Source of the DNA: Clostridiales bacterium | Lineage (GTDB): Bacteria > Bacillota > Clostridia > Lachnospirales > Lachnospiraceae | Length of the DNA: 64,000 nucleotides | Assembly (NCBI GenBank): GCA_012735495.1 | Contig: JAAYHD010000001.1 | Coordinates: forward strand, 1-64,000 | Direction: 5' to 3' | Part shown: piece after piece, positions 8,702-17,631 of the stretch | How the letters are laid out: the number at the start of each line of letters is the position of its first letter | Numbering within the stretch: position 1 is the first letter of the stretch | Notes under the pieces: generated by a model | What the model saw: only the letters and a program-made list of their open reading frames with translations | Databases searched by the model: none | Told to the model about the DNA's origin: nothing | Program-made: the position numbers and the translations under genes

Positions 8702-9784
8702 ATGGATACCCAGAAAATACTAACATCTCAAGCCATTCCCGGAATGGTGGTTGCGGAAGATGTATATACAAAGGATCTTCATCTTATTATTGGCAAGGAT
8801 ACCGTGTTGACAGACAAGATAATAACCAGGCTCGAATTTTATTCAATAACGGATATAACCGTATATGCCAAGGACAGCTTTATCCATATCGAGAATGAGT
8901 ACATAGAAAATACTTTCTTTAATGAGATCAAAAACAGCGAATCCTTCAAACTCTTTAACAAGGCATATCACAACGCGGTAAACAATATTAAGGAATCCTT
9001 CAATAATCTTGTCCGGAACAACCAGGATGTGAACCCCGACCAGCTTTTGCTCGACGTAAATAAGATTTTATATCAGTGCAAGACAAATATAGAATTGTTC
9101 AACATGCTGCACTGCATGAGGGAATATGACGACACCACCTACATCCACAGCTTGAATGTGGCCCTGATATGCAATATACTGGGAAAATGGCTTCATTTCA
9201 GCAAGGAAGACCTGGAAACCATCACCTTGTGCGGATTGCTCCATGACGTGGGAAAGATGCTGGTGCCGAACGATATCATATCCAAGCCGGCCAAGCTTAC
9301 CAACGAAGAATTTATGGTGATTAAGACCCATGCGGTCCGCGGGTTTAACCTGCTGAGGGATAAAAACATAGACGTGAGAATAAAAAACACCGCCTTGATG
9401 CATCATGAACGGTGTGACGGAAGCGGTTATCCGAACGGGCTTGTGGCCCATGAAATCGAACCCTTTGCCAAGCTGGTGGCCATCGCCGATGTATATGATG
9501 CCATGACCTGCGCAAGGGTATACAGGGGGCCGCTGTGTCCGTTTGAAGTTATTCACCTGTTTGAAACAGAAGGCTATCGGAAATATGATACCAGGTATAT
9601 TCTGACCTTCCTTGAAGGCATTGTCCAGACCTATATCAATGCCAATGTCCGGCTGAACAACGATATGAAGGGCGAAATTGTCATGATAAACAAATTCGCC
9701 CTGTCAAAACCGGTTGTAAAGGTCGGATCCGATTTTATCGACCTGTCCAGACAGCGCGAATTATATATAGCGGCACTCATATAA
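8702..9784 (+). CDS. HD-GYP domain protein, probable cyclic-di-GMP phosphodiesterase
   Basis: The 360-residue protein has an N-terminal domain of about 130 residues without recognised motifs and a C-terminal HD-GYP domain. The metal-binding HD pair is at H181-D182 (GLLHDVGK) and the HHERCDGSGYP motif is at 234-244. Known members hydrolyse cyclic di-GMP or related dinucleotides in the cytoplasm. The only strong ribosome site (AGGAGAGG, ending near 8679) is about 23 bases before this ATG, which is unusually far; no other start in the same frame fits better. The gene converges on murA and ends in a terminator shared with the murA 3' end. Confidence 0.9.
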   Translation: MDTQKILTSQAIPGMVVAEDVYTKDLHLIIGKDTVLTDKIITRLEFYSITDITVYAKDSFIHIENEYIENTFFNEIKNSESFKLFNKAYHNAVNNIKESFNNLVRNNQDVNPDQLLLDVNKILYQCKTNIELFNMLHCMREYDDTTYIHSLNVALICNILGKWLHFSKEDLETITLCGLLHDVGKMLVPNDIISKPAKLTNEEFMVIKTHAVRGFNLLRDKNIDVRIKNTALMHHERCDGSGYPNGLVAHEIEPFAKLVAIADVYDAMTCARVYRGPLCPFEVIHLFETEGYRKYDTRYILTFLEGIVQTYINANVRLNNDMKGEIVMINKFALSKPVVKVGSDFIDLSRQRELYIAALI

Positions 9785-9821
9785 TATAACCATGTGCCTG
9801 ACAATATGTATCAGATACAAG

Positions 9822-9857
9822 GTTCAAGCTTAACCAACCTTAAGCTTGAACTTTTTT
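9822..9857 (+). terminator. Terminator of the HD-GYP gene, overlapping the end of murA
   Basis: A 12-bp perfect stem (GTTCAAGCTTAA / TTAAGCTTGAAC) with a six-base loop is followed on the plus strand by six T. The convergent murA gene ends inside this stem, so its last codons serve as one arm. On the minus strand no T run follows. Confidence 0.85.
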
Positions 9858-11131
9858 ATGGCCTTTGTATCGTTGGAATCCACCTTTGCCATGGTGGCTC
9901 CAAGGTTCTGAAGCTTCCTTTCGAAATCCTCATATCCTCTTTCAATATATTCGACGTTCTCGACTATGGTAAAGCCGTCGGCCATCAGGCCTGCCATAAC
10001 CAACGCGGCCCCGCCCCTTAAATCGGAAGCGCTTACAATCGCGCCTGTCAGGCGGTCCACACCGGTTATAATGGCGGTATTGCTCTCCACCAGCTTGATG
10101 GATGCTCCCATTTTTGTCAATTCATCCACATACTTAAATCTATTCTCAAATATGCTTTCCGTCACTATGCTTGTACCGCTGGACAAGGTTAACAGTGTTG
10201 TCATAAGCGGCTGCATGTCTGTAAGGAAACCGGGATATGGCAGGGTCTTGACATGGGTGCTTCCCAGGCGGTCCTTGGCCGTAACCCTGACCGCATCGTC
10301 ATATTCCTCCACGTTTACGCCAACCTCAAGAAGCTTGGCGGTAAATGCCTCAAGATGCTTGGGAATTACATTCTTTATAAGAACATCTCCCTTGGAAGCG
10401 GCGGCAGCAAACATGAATGTGCCGGCTTCGATCTGATCCGGAATAATCGTATACTCACTTCCATGGAGCTTCGATACTCCCTTTATACGAATGACATCCG
10501 TACCTGCGCCTTTTATATTGGCTCCCATGCTGTTTAAGAAGTTTGCCACATCTACCACATGGGGTTCCTTGGCGGCATTTTCAAGTACGGTTTGTCCCTC
10601 CGCCATGCAGGCGGCAAGCATTACATTTATTGTTGCTCCAACGCTGGATTCGTCAAAGTATATGGATGACCCGACCAGCTTGTCGGCTTTGGCGCAAATC
10701 AAACCATGTTCAATCTTTATATCCGCACCCAGTGCGGCAAATCCCTTAATATGCCTGTCTATGGGCCTGCTTCCGATATTGCAGCCCCCGGGCAAGGCCA
10801 CCTGTGCCTTGTTGTACTTTCCTAGCAGGGCGCCTACAAGATAGTAGGATCCCCTGATTTTTCTTACGTTTTCAGAATCCGCAATTACCGTGTTTATCCT
10901 GGAAGCATTGATCCTGATTGTATTCTTGCCTATGCGATCAACCTTGGCGCCTAATTCGGTAATAACCTTTAGAATAATATCAATATCGCTGATATCGGGA
11001 ACATTATCTATCTTAACAGTTTCATCGGTCATAACGGCAGCTGCGATTATTCCAAGCGCTGCATTTTTATAACCACTGATTGATACCTCTCCAACTAACG
11101 GTTTTCCGCCCTTAATTATATACTGCTCCAT
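9830..11131 (-). CDS. murA: UDP-N-acetylglucosamine 1-carboxyvinyltransferase
   Basis: MurA transfers enolpyruvate from phosphoenolpyruvate to UDP-GlcNAc, the first committed step of peptidoglycan precursor synthesis in the cytoplasm. The 433-residue length is normal. The substrate-binding K22 is in SGYKNAAL, and the catalytic, fosfomycin-reactive cysteine is C117 in LPGGCNIGSRPID. The gene stands alone, with its own promoter upstream, and converges on the HD-GYP gene. Confidence 0.97.
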   Translation of the reverse strand: MEQYIIKGGKPLVGEVSISGYKNAALGIIAAAVMTDETVKIDNVPDISDIDIILKVITELGAKVDRIGKNTIRINASRINTVIADSENVRKIRGSYYLVGALLGKYNKAQVALPGGCNIGSRPIDRHIKGFAALGADIKIEHGLICAKADKLVGSSIYFDESSVGATINVMLAACMAEGQTVLENAAKEPHVVDVANFLNSMGANIKGAGTDVIRIKGVSKLHGSEYTIIPDQIEAGTFMFAAAASKGDVLIKNVIPKHLEAFTAKLLEVGVNVEEYDDAVRVTAKDRLGSTHVKTLPYPGFLTDMQPLMTTLLTLSSGTSIVTESIFENRFKYVDELTKMGASIKLVESNTAIITGVDRLTGAIVSASDLRGGAALVMAGLMADGFTIVENVEYIERGYEDFERKLQNLGATMAKVDSNDTKAIKKFKLKVG

Positions 11132-11207
11132 CGTCCACCTCGTAAATGTGTTTTGCTAAATATCTGTATTTCAGTAATTCTTTGTTAAATTTTTATCCGC
11201 TATTCTG

Positions 11208-11235
11208 ATTATACCACATCGTTTTTTTTTGTAAA
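11208..11235 (-). promoter_or_regulatory. Probable murA promoter
   Basis: On the minus strand TTTACA (11235-11230), 16 bases of mostly A, and TATAAT (11213-11208) lie about 75 bases before the murA start. The extended A tract between the boxes is noteworthy but not diagnostic. Confidence 0.5.
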
Positions 11236-11434
11236 TTAGTTTTTAAGTTTTCTTTTCTGCCTAATTTGCTCAAATATGCCATTTTATGCTATTTCCGCTT
11301 TCTATTATTGTCGAATGACATTGCCTGTATCAATATTATTTTACTTATTGCTAGATATTATTAATCAATACCCTGGAAATTCACAGAAACAGTATCATAT
11401 ATTGCCATTTGTCATTCAAGTCATATCATAATTA
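11236..11434. other. A+T-rich gap with no gene seen
   Basis: Between the murA promoter and the next plus-strand promoter there is no open frame with a ribosome site, no clear terminator and no recognised RNA. I see nothing further in it. Confidence 0.6.
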
Positions 11435-11463
11435 TTGAAATTGCATATGTTTGGTGGTATAAT
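11435..11463 (+). promoter_or_regulatory. Promoter for the Ig-like domain gene
   Basis: TTGAAA (11435-11440), exactly 17 bases, and TATAAT (11458-11463) form a good vegetative promoter. It leaves an untranslated leader of about 115 bases before the ATG at 11586; no known riboswitch is recognised in that leader. Confidence 0.6.
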
Positions 11464-11585
11464 TATCGCACGAAATGACATTACTTAATATTAGCCGTCA
11501 TTAAATGCACTAAGGTGTGATTATAAACTATTTTTCCATTTTGTCAAACATTTTATTTAAATATATGCATGGGAGATGATTTGTA

Positions 11586-11927
11586 ATGGCTCCTAGATAC
11601 ATAACAATCGAGTCGGTTACCGGAGGGGTCAGCAATCGTGTAAAAGAGGACTTAAAGTTCAAAACCGACAGTTTTGTCTGGCGAATAAAATTTACCGCGC
11701 CATTAAAGCCGTCCACGGTAAACAACAAAAACCTGTATGTGACCAACCTGAATAATGTGCCCTTGTTAACAAATATAAGATACGATTCGGTTAATAACTG
11801 CATTGAAATCGAGCCCCTGGAGCCCTATAACAGAAACGAGTCTTATCTTCTTCATATATCAAGCAAAGTGGAATCCAGGCGCGGGCAGAAATTACCGAAT
11901 GATATCACCATTCAGTTCAAGCTGTAG
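11586..11927 (+). CDS. Stand-alone Ig-like (SbsA/Big_5-like) domain protein
   Basis: This 113-residue protein follows GGGAGATG and starts at 11586. Its pattern, FKTDSFVWRIKFTAPLKPST followed by NLYVTN and YLLHISSKVES, resembles the SbsA-type Ig-like fold found as one of several repeats in clostridial surface proteins, where a loop with VDPSTV-like residues is typical (here LKPSTV). There is no signal peptide, membrane segment or anchor, so a single domain seems to be made in the cytoplasm. It faces the TPR/ATPase gene tail to tail with one base between the stops. The function is unknown. Confidence 0.75.
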   Translation: MAPRYITIESVTGGVSNRVKEDLKFKTDSFVWRIKFTAPLKPSTVNNKNLYVTNLNNVPLLTNIRYDSVNNCIEIEPLEPYNRNESYLLHISSKVESRRGQKLPNDITIQFKL

Positions 11928-11928
11928 C

Positions 11929-13761
11929 CTACTGGCTGAAATCCTCCGGCAGTATGGTTAAAATGCCGGCGTCGGCCAGTCTGCCTTCAGCCGCCAGGGC
12001 GGAAAGCAGTTTTCCTGTCCTCAGGTCTACTGCATCTATTGCATTTTGAACGTATTTTGCAACACTTTCAAGCTGTTTATCCCTTTCCGTGTTTCTATAG
12101 ATCTCATTTATGCCTGCTTTCAGAACCTCAAAGGCAGGCTGTTTTAATATATATTCCCGCTGCATAATGTAAAAATACGCAAACCCAAGCAAATCCTCCT
12201 CCGTGTAAGAGGGCAGGTGTATCCTGTTCTTAAAAAGCTCCATTAGCTTCGGGCATTCCCGAAACAGCCGGTTCATGTTCTTCTTGTTTTCCTCAAATAT
12301 AACCGCTATATCGCCATGGAAATACTTTATGAGCTCCAGCAGCTTGTCTATTGTCGGTCTTTTCAATTCACTGGCATTTTCGACAACCAGGCAGCAGTTT
12401 CTTAATTTTTCCCTTGCGCCGGTTATGTCTATGCCATTCAGCTTCTCGGCGGTTATCTTGGCTATCTTCGAGGTTTTCAGCTTGCCGGTTTTATTCAAGA
12501 AAATGGCAATGTCCTTGGCCAGGGTGGTTTTGCCTGACGAAGGGGCTCCTGTAATAATCATCTGGACGCTCTTTGTGCGCTTGTCCAATATCATTTCGAG
12601 GCTCCTTGTCAACTGTCTTTGAATATCCTTGATATGAAGCCATTTCCCGAAAATCCTGTATATGTCGATGTCAAGGCTTTCCGTCAGCTTATCAAGCTTG
12701 TCAAGGTCCTCGTTTTTTTCGTCCGTTCTTATGAACCGGAAAATATCCGACTCTTCTTCGTCAGCGGGCATTTGGGTGTCATAAATACCCTCATCATCGC
12801 CGTTGCCGTCGATATTGATACGGCCATCTTCTTCATTTTCCCTGTATTCCTTGTTTGCTTCGAGCTCTCCGCCTTCTTCGCTTTCCATGCTTTCAATACG
12901 TTCCGTTTTTTCTCCGTCATCATCGGCCATATCTTCCTGTCCGGTTTCTTCATTTCCGGTGCCCGTCCCGTCATCCTCCTCGATTTCCCCGTGGCCGTCT
13001 CCCATCAGGCTGTTTATTTCTTTCCCCACGCTTTCGGCAAGCTCGTCCAGCATCATATCCTCGGGGGTATCCTGGATCTTTATATTAACCGTTTCTTCCT
13101 CCTTGACATGACGGATACTGTCCTCCAAATCGGCCGTTATACCGCTTAACGTCCGGTTTTTCAGGCCTTCCAGCAGTTCTTCCTTGTCTATCTCCCCAAG
13201 GTGGTATGCTCTTAGGATTTTTGCTTTCTCTACATATCTTCCCTCTCCAAACCAGGTAATAAGGTCGGAGCATTCCTGGATGCATTCTTCCTCCATTCCC
13301 GCCTTGTAATAGAGCTTGGCCAGCTCATAAGCCCATTTTTCCATATATGCGGTTTCTTTAAGCTTCTTTAGGGATTCTATCTGGACATGATACGGCTCTT
13401 TCTTTGCCTTGTCGATTTTATACCTGAAAATATAGATGCTGTAATCATTGGGTGCCAGCTCTTCGTATTCCTTCAAATATTTCTCGGCTTCCTCAATATT
13501 TTTCCCTTCTATTGATGCCAGCACCATCTGGTACATGACCCTTCTTGTTTTTGATTTTTTATACAGCCGGCTAAGCAATGTCATGGCCTTATCGTATTCT
13601 TTGATTTGTATGCAGACGTCAGCAAGCAGGTTTAGGTCAGCTATGTTTTTAACCTTTTTCAGAGGAATAGTATCCATTATTTTTTGGGCGGAATCATAAT
13701 CCTTCTCCTGGATTCTTTTTCTAATCTCTTCGATTTTTAGAATTATATCATAGCTTCCCAT
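11929..13761 (-). CDS. TPR-repeat protein with acidic linker and C-terminal P-loop ATPase
   Basis: The 610-residue protein has helical TPR-like repeats at about 1-215, a very acidic low-complexity linker at about 221-350 (rich in Glu, Asp, Gly), and an ATPase domain from about 375. The P-loop GAPSSGKTT is at residues 405-413, and CCLVVENAS may be the strand of a Walker B-like site with Glu as acidic residue. The ATPase part resembles AAA-type modules. No membrane segment is seen. It follows the cyclic-nucleotide-domain gene by 51 bases on the same strand and is probably cotranscribed. I do not know a characterised homologue. Confidence 0.82.
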   Translation of the reverse strand: MGSYDIILKIEEIRKRIQEKDYDSAQKIMDTIPLKKVKNIADLNLLADVCIQIKEYDKAMTLLSRLYKKSKTRRVMYQMVLASIEGKNIEEAEKYLKEYEELAPNDYSIYIFRYKIDKAKKEPYHVQIESLKKLKETAYMEKWAYELAKLYYKAGMEEECIQECSDLITWFGEGRYVEKAKILRAYHLGEIDKEELLEGLKNRTLSGITADLEDSIRHVKEEETVNIKIQDTPEDMMLDELAESVGKEINSLMGDGHGEIEEDDGTGTGNEETGQEDMADDDGEKTERIESMESEEGGELEANKEYRENEEDGRINIDGNGDDEGIYDTQMPADEEESDIFRFIRTDEKNEDLDKLDKLTESLDIDIYRIFGKWLHIKDIQRQLTRSLEMILDKRTKSVQMIITGAPSSGKTTLAKDIAIFLNKTGKLKTSKIAKITAEKLNGIDITGAREKLRNCCLVVENASELKRPTIDKLLELIKYFHGDIAVIFEENKKNMNRLFRECPKLMELFKNRIHLPSYTEEDLLGFAYFYIMQREYILKQPAFEVLKAGINEIYRNTERDKQLESVAKYVQNAIDAVDLRTGKLLSALAAEGRLADAGILTILPEDFSQ

Positions 13762-13812
13762 AATTAATCCTCCTTACCGGTAATTAAGCTGCCATTTCAG
13801 AATATGCGGAAT

Positions 13813-16142
13813 TCAGGTCTCCTTGTAGTACCTAAGCGTGTCCTCCATTTCCCTGGTTATCTCAATATTGTCCTTTTGAAGCATTCTGTGCCTTCCTTCG
13901 GTCTCCCTGATTTTCTTCAGCCGGTTCCTTATAAACCGGGCAAACGCTTCTTCAAATATGGGCTGGATAATCAACTGATCCCTGATGTTTTTGGAAAACG
14001 GGCAATAGGTTGCCATGATTTCTCTTACAACCTTGTTCAGCTTGATTGCTCCCTTTGATTCGTAATTAATCCACGCCTCATAATCTATTACAAATATTTC
14101 ACGGCTGTTGTTTCTTCCTTTTTGGATCTGAAGCTTGAGTTTTTCCTTCCTTTCCTCCGAAAGCTCGCGGTTCTTCTTATAAAACTGAATATAGTCGGTG
14201 TATTCGGATGTTAAAGACTTGACCTTGATATCGTTCCATGCGGTGCCCTCTATGGTCCTGCATATTTCCCACCGGAATCTACCGCACACCTTGACTACGT
14301 TTTGGAACAGGTCTGCCGCGGAAAAAATCGGGAACAAAAATCTGCCCGGACTGTTTCTTCTCTTGCCCGTAATGTCCTGCCACATGATGCCGTTGGAGCC
14401 CATGTTGGGCATAAGAATAATGTCCGGATAAATACGCTCGATAATGTATTCCTTTTCAATCTTTTTTCCTTATTGACATAGAGAATCTCACGGTCAAAAA
14501 CGGAGTAATCTATTTCCAGCAGCCTGGCAAAGGCATCATTGATTACGGCCGGTGTTACATACGCCCTGTCCAGCTGCCCGCTGATCATATCCTTATGGAG
14601 AACCGGAACGAAAACGCTTATCTGCCCGTTCGTGGTCCTGTTATTATAGCGGAACATATTGTTAATCTCATATTCCAGCCTTTTCTCCATGTCGGAGGCA
14701 TACTCCGCCAACTGGCTGTCCGTAAGCTTTCCCTTGCTCTTTAAGGAGACCAGCATTTCTTTATATTCCTGGTCAAATTCATTTTTGGACGGCTCTTTCT
14801 TGCCTTCGTATATTAAGATCAGCCATTCCTTTATATTATACACTTTTATATCGCTCGAGACATTCTCTTCCTTAAGAAAATACAAGGCCAGCCTCTGCTC
14901 CCTGTCAAGCAGCCTTTCGTCCGCATAGCCGTATTTTAAGAACATGTCAATTAATCTGGGTACGTTTTCATCCCTGTAAGCTTTTAAGAAGACGTGTTTG
15001 TATAGTTCATAGAATTCATCGGTAAGGGCTCTCCGGATTTTTCTTGCTTTTTCGTCCAGGGAAAGCCTGTCGGCCAGGCTGATGAAATCATTCATGGTAT
15101 CCAGCATTTTCTTGGCCGTTTTTTCATCTATTTCAGCATAATCAAGGATTTTCTTAAAGGAACCCTTAAGCTCCTCCAGGACCTTCTCCGCTTCCTCCGC
15201 AGAATATGGCCGGTTGGCCTCCCTTCTAGCATCCAGGTCCTTTATGCTGTTCATAACCAAATGATATGCTTTTTCCATGATATTGCGGTCTATTTTTAAT
15301 TTCCTGCCAAGACTGTTTATGAAGAAGTTTTCTGTTTTGTTTATCTGCTCTATGGCGCCGTCCATGACATCTATCAGCTCTCCGCAGCTTCCGTTTTTAT
15401 TGATAATCTCCCGCGCGCAGGACGCCGCCAGGTTAAACAGGCATGTGCCGTTGTCACTTATTATGTATTCCGTCATGGTCAAAAGCTTTCCGGCATACTC
15501 CTTCAGCAATTCGTTAAGCTGGTTAATAAGATCGGCCTGGTCACCCATCTGGTACATGGTAACGGCACTGTTGCTTGAATAATATGCTTTTACGATTTCG
15601 GCAGGAATGGATGCGCTTTCAATGTAATAATTCAGCTTGTCCATATCCAGCATATAGGGGTCGACTTCCCCAAGCTCGTTGATCCATTCGGGCTTTTTTG
15701 CCGTATATCCCGGCATGGAAGCCAACTTATTATAAACCTTGAGCCCTTCAGTCAGAAAATCATAAAGTTCAAGGCATTGGTTCGTCATGTCCCTGTATAT
15801 CTTCCCCAGTTCGCTTATAACCCTGTTTAAGGACATTATAACATATCCGCTGTAGTCCTTCTTATATGAAAGAATGTTCTCCAAATCTTCCTTATGGTCA
15901 ATTCCAAACAGATAAACCGCAGCATCCTCATAGGCTATGTAAGAGCTTTGGTATTTCCCATGGTAGACATCGCTTACGGCCAGAAACATTCCCGGCCCGA
16001 TCAAATAGCAGGCACCCGCATGTTGTACTTGGATTCGGCCCTTTATTAAAAGAGCTATGCTAGTCAGGTCTTCTCCTTCCTTGTATATGAAATCGCCTTT
16101 CTTAAAGTTGTTAACAGCATTCAGGTTACCACTCTGTCCCAT
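13813..16142 (-). pseudogene. Cyclic-nucleotide-domain protein, frame broken at an A6 tract
   Basis: Two minus-strand frames belong together. The first (16142 to about 14468) has an N-terminal cNMP-binding-like fold at about residues 8-100 (FKKGDFIYKEGEDLTSIALL, then IKGRIQV), followed by some 450 mostly helical residues. At 14462-14467 an A6 tract shifts the frame; adding one A continues ILYVNKEKKIEKEYIIERIYPD and then runs to the stop at 13813, giving about 776 residues. The tail has MPNMGSNGIMWQDI and a helical, basic C-terminus. Apart from that tract the frames are clean, so a recent mutation or a base-calling error is more likely than an old pseudogene. It precedes the TPR/ATPase gene. 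No output enzyme is recognised. Confidence 0.75.
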
Positions 16143-16299
16143 CCAATCTCTCCTGTCCGTTTAATTTTTTTATATTCCGATCATATTTTCAAAAAAATTA
16201 AACCATTACACCACAATTATATAATATATTTTGATTTATAAAAAGGATTTTTCCCTAAAAATCCCTAAATAGTACGAAATTCTTATTTTTTGCTTTAAT

Positions 16300-16356
16300 T
16301 ATAAAAAATAAAAGGGCTGTTTTATTGAGTTATAAATCCTTCATAAAACAGCCCTT
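16300..16356 (-). terminator. Terminator downstream of the SRP RNA
   Basis: A 14-bp stem, AAGGGCTGTTTTAT (16312-16325) with ATAAAACAGCCCTT (16343-16356), is followed on the minus strand by TTATTTTTTAT. It lies about 12 bases after the predicted 3' end of the SRP RNA. Confidence 0.8.
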
Positions 16357-16368
16357 ATATATAATTTT

Positions 16369-16634
16369 TTCCGTGCATTCTGCTTCGAATGCTTACCACA
16401 AGCGTTACCTTTACAGTTAACTCGGTCCAGGCGCCCTTGCGGCACACGGAAGCATTCGCTTAGTGCTGCTTCATTCCTGACCTGACACGGTTCACGAAGT
16501 TCTGTTGCGCAAGACCCGGACGTCAACATCACTTATAAAGGGCAGCCTCACAATAAGACACCCTCGGCAGAATATCACCCCTGCTGTAGCGGATTGCAGG
16601 TACAGGGCACCGCTATCTCCCCGGCTGCACGGAA
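16369..16634 (-). ncRNA. ffs: Signal recognition particle RNA, large Gram-positive type
   Basis: The minus strand carries the conserved helix 8 region (GTCAGGTCAGGAATGAAGCAG, near 16462-16494), with the asymmetric loop that binds Ffh. The 5' end TTCCGTGCA pairs with the 3' end TGCACGGAA, enclosing about 266 nt. This fits the long form with an Alu domain known from Bacillus and clostridia. It lies directly after tadA, the usual neighbour in this group, and is followed by a clear terminator. The exact ends are estimated from the pairing. Confidence 0.93.
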
Positions 16635-16694
16635 ATCTTATGGCAAAGTAATATTAAGGTGTAACAATCAGTATACAGTTTATGGTTTATGATG

Positions 16695-17171
16695 TCAAGC
16701 ATCAAGCTTTTCCATTTTATTGCGGATGCGGAGTTCCTTAAAAAAGGTTTGCAGTATATCGGCGCACTCCTTTTCAAGTACTCCGTAGGTTGTCTCCACC
16801 TGATGATTAAATTCCTTCATATCAAGCAGGTTTAAAATTGATCCTGCGCATCCGGCCTTAGGGTTCATAGTCCCTATTACCGCCCTTTTAATCCTTGCCT
16901 GGACAATGGCTCCGGAGCACATCTGGCACGGCTCCAAAGTAATATAAATCGTACAGTCCTCCAGCCGCCAGTCACCCATTTTTTTGCTTGCCTTGCTTAT
17001 GGCGGTAATCTCCGCATGGGCCAGCGTTGTCTTCTTTGTGTTTCTTTTATTATAACCTCTGCCGATTATTCTATCCTGATATACAATAACGCATCCGATA
17101 GGAACTTCTCCCATGCGGTACGCCTTTTTTGCCTCCTTAAGCGCTTCCCTCATATACTTTTCGTCTGTCAT
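16695..17171 (-). CDS. tadA: tRNA adenosine(34) deaminase
   Basis: TadA converts adenosine 34 of tRNA-Arg(ACG) to inosine. The 158-residue form starts at the ATG at 17171 behind AAAGGA; the longer open frame has no ribosome site. The zinc-binding and catalytic residues are in AHAEI (H52, E54) and PCQMCSGA (C82, C85). The length and the order of motifs are typical. It is followed by the SRP RNA, a common arrangement in Firmicutes. Confidence 0.95.
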   Translation of the reverse strand: MTDEKYMREALKEAKKAYRMGEVPIGCVIVYQDRIIGRGYNKRNTKKTTLAHAEITAISKASKKMGDWRLEDCTIYITLEPCQMCSGAIVQARIKRAVIGTMNPKAGCAGSILNLLDMKEFNHQVETTYGVLEKECADILQTFFKELRIRNKMEKLDA

Positions 17172-17280
17172 GGCATCATTTCCTTTACTGTACAGCGTTG
17201 CGGACGGGCGGATCAACCTTTATCAATTCGGCTAATCATTTATCCGCATCTTATAATTAATTATATCCTCAATTATTATT

Positions 17281-17519
17281 TTAGTCTATTGTATTCATGA
17301 TCTCTTCATAGGAGACCAATATAACGTTACCCAGTTCCTCGGCACTTTTCCTGCAGTCGGATGTAAATCCGTTCTTTGCAAATATATAATAATACTTCTT
17401 TTCATATGAAAACAGCCTGCTGCGCCTTATCAATGCATGCAGCACCGGTGAATCAACCTTCTCATTTGTCCATTTGCATTCGCCAAAAATAGCGGTGTTT
17501 TTTGCCCTGCCGGTTATTA
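17281..17519 (-). pseudogene. 3' remnant of a DUF234-type ATPase gene
   Basis: A minus-strand frame without a start codon encodes about 78 residues. FGECKWTNEKVD, YYYIFAKNGFTSDC and a following A-E-E-L-G match the C-terminal DUF234 nuclease-like end of the prokaryotic AAA ATPases of the DUF234 family. The frame is open back only to a stop near 17520, and the P-loop part is absent. It ends with a normal TAA. The remnant lies between tadA and the NrdG-like gene, so it is probably what remains of a decayed accessory gene. Confidence 0.7.
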
Positions 17520-17631
17520 GATGTCAACTATTTATATTGATATTTCATGCTAAATGGATTACAATGTGGTTCATAAATATACCGGCAAAGAAGCAGGCAG
17601 GAAGCAATCCGGCTGCCCGCAAGGAGGAAAA

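Noticed and set aside
12619..13149. Plus-strand open frames opposite the acidic linker of the TPR/ATPase gene
   Set aside because: They mirror the Glu/Asp-rich low-complexity codons and have no start signals.
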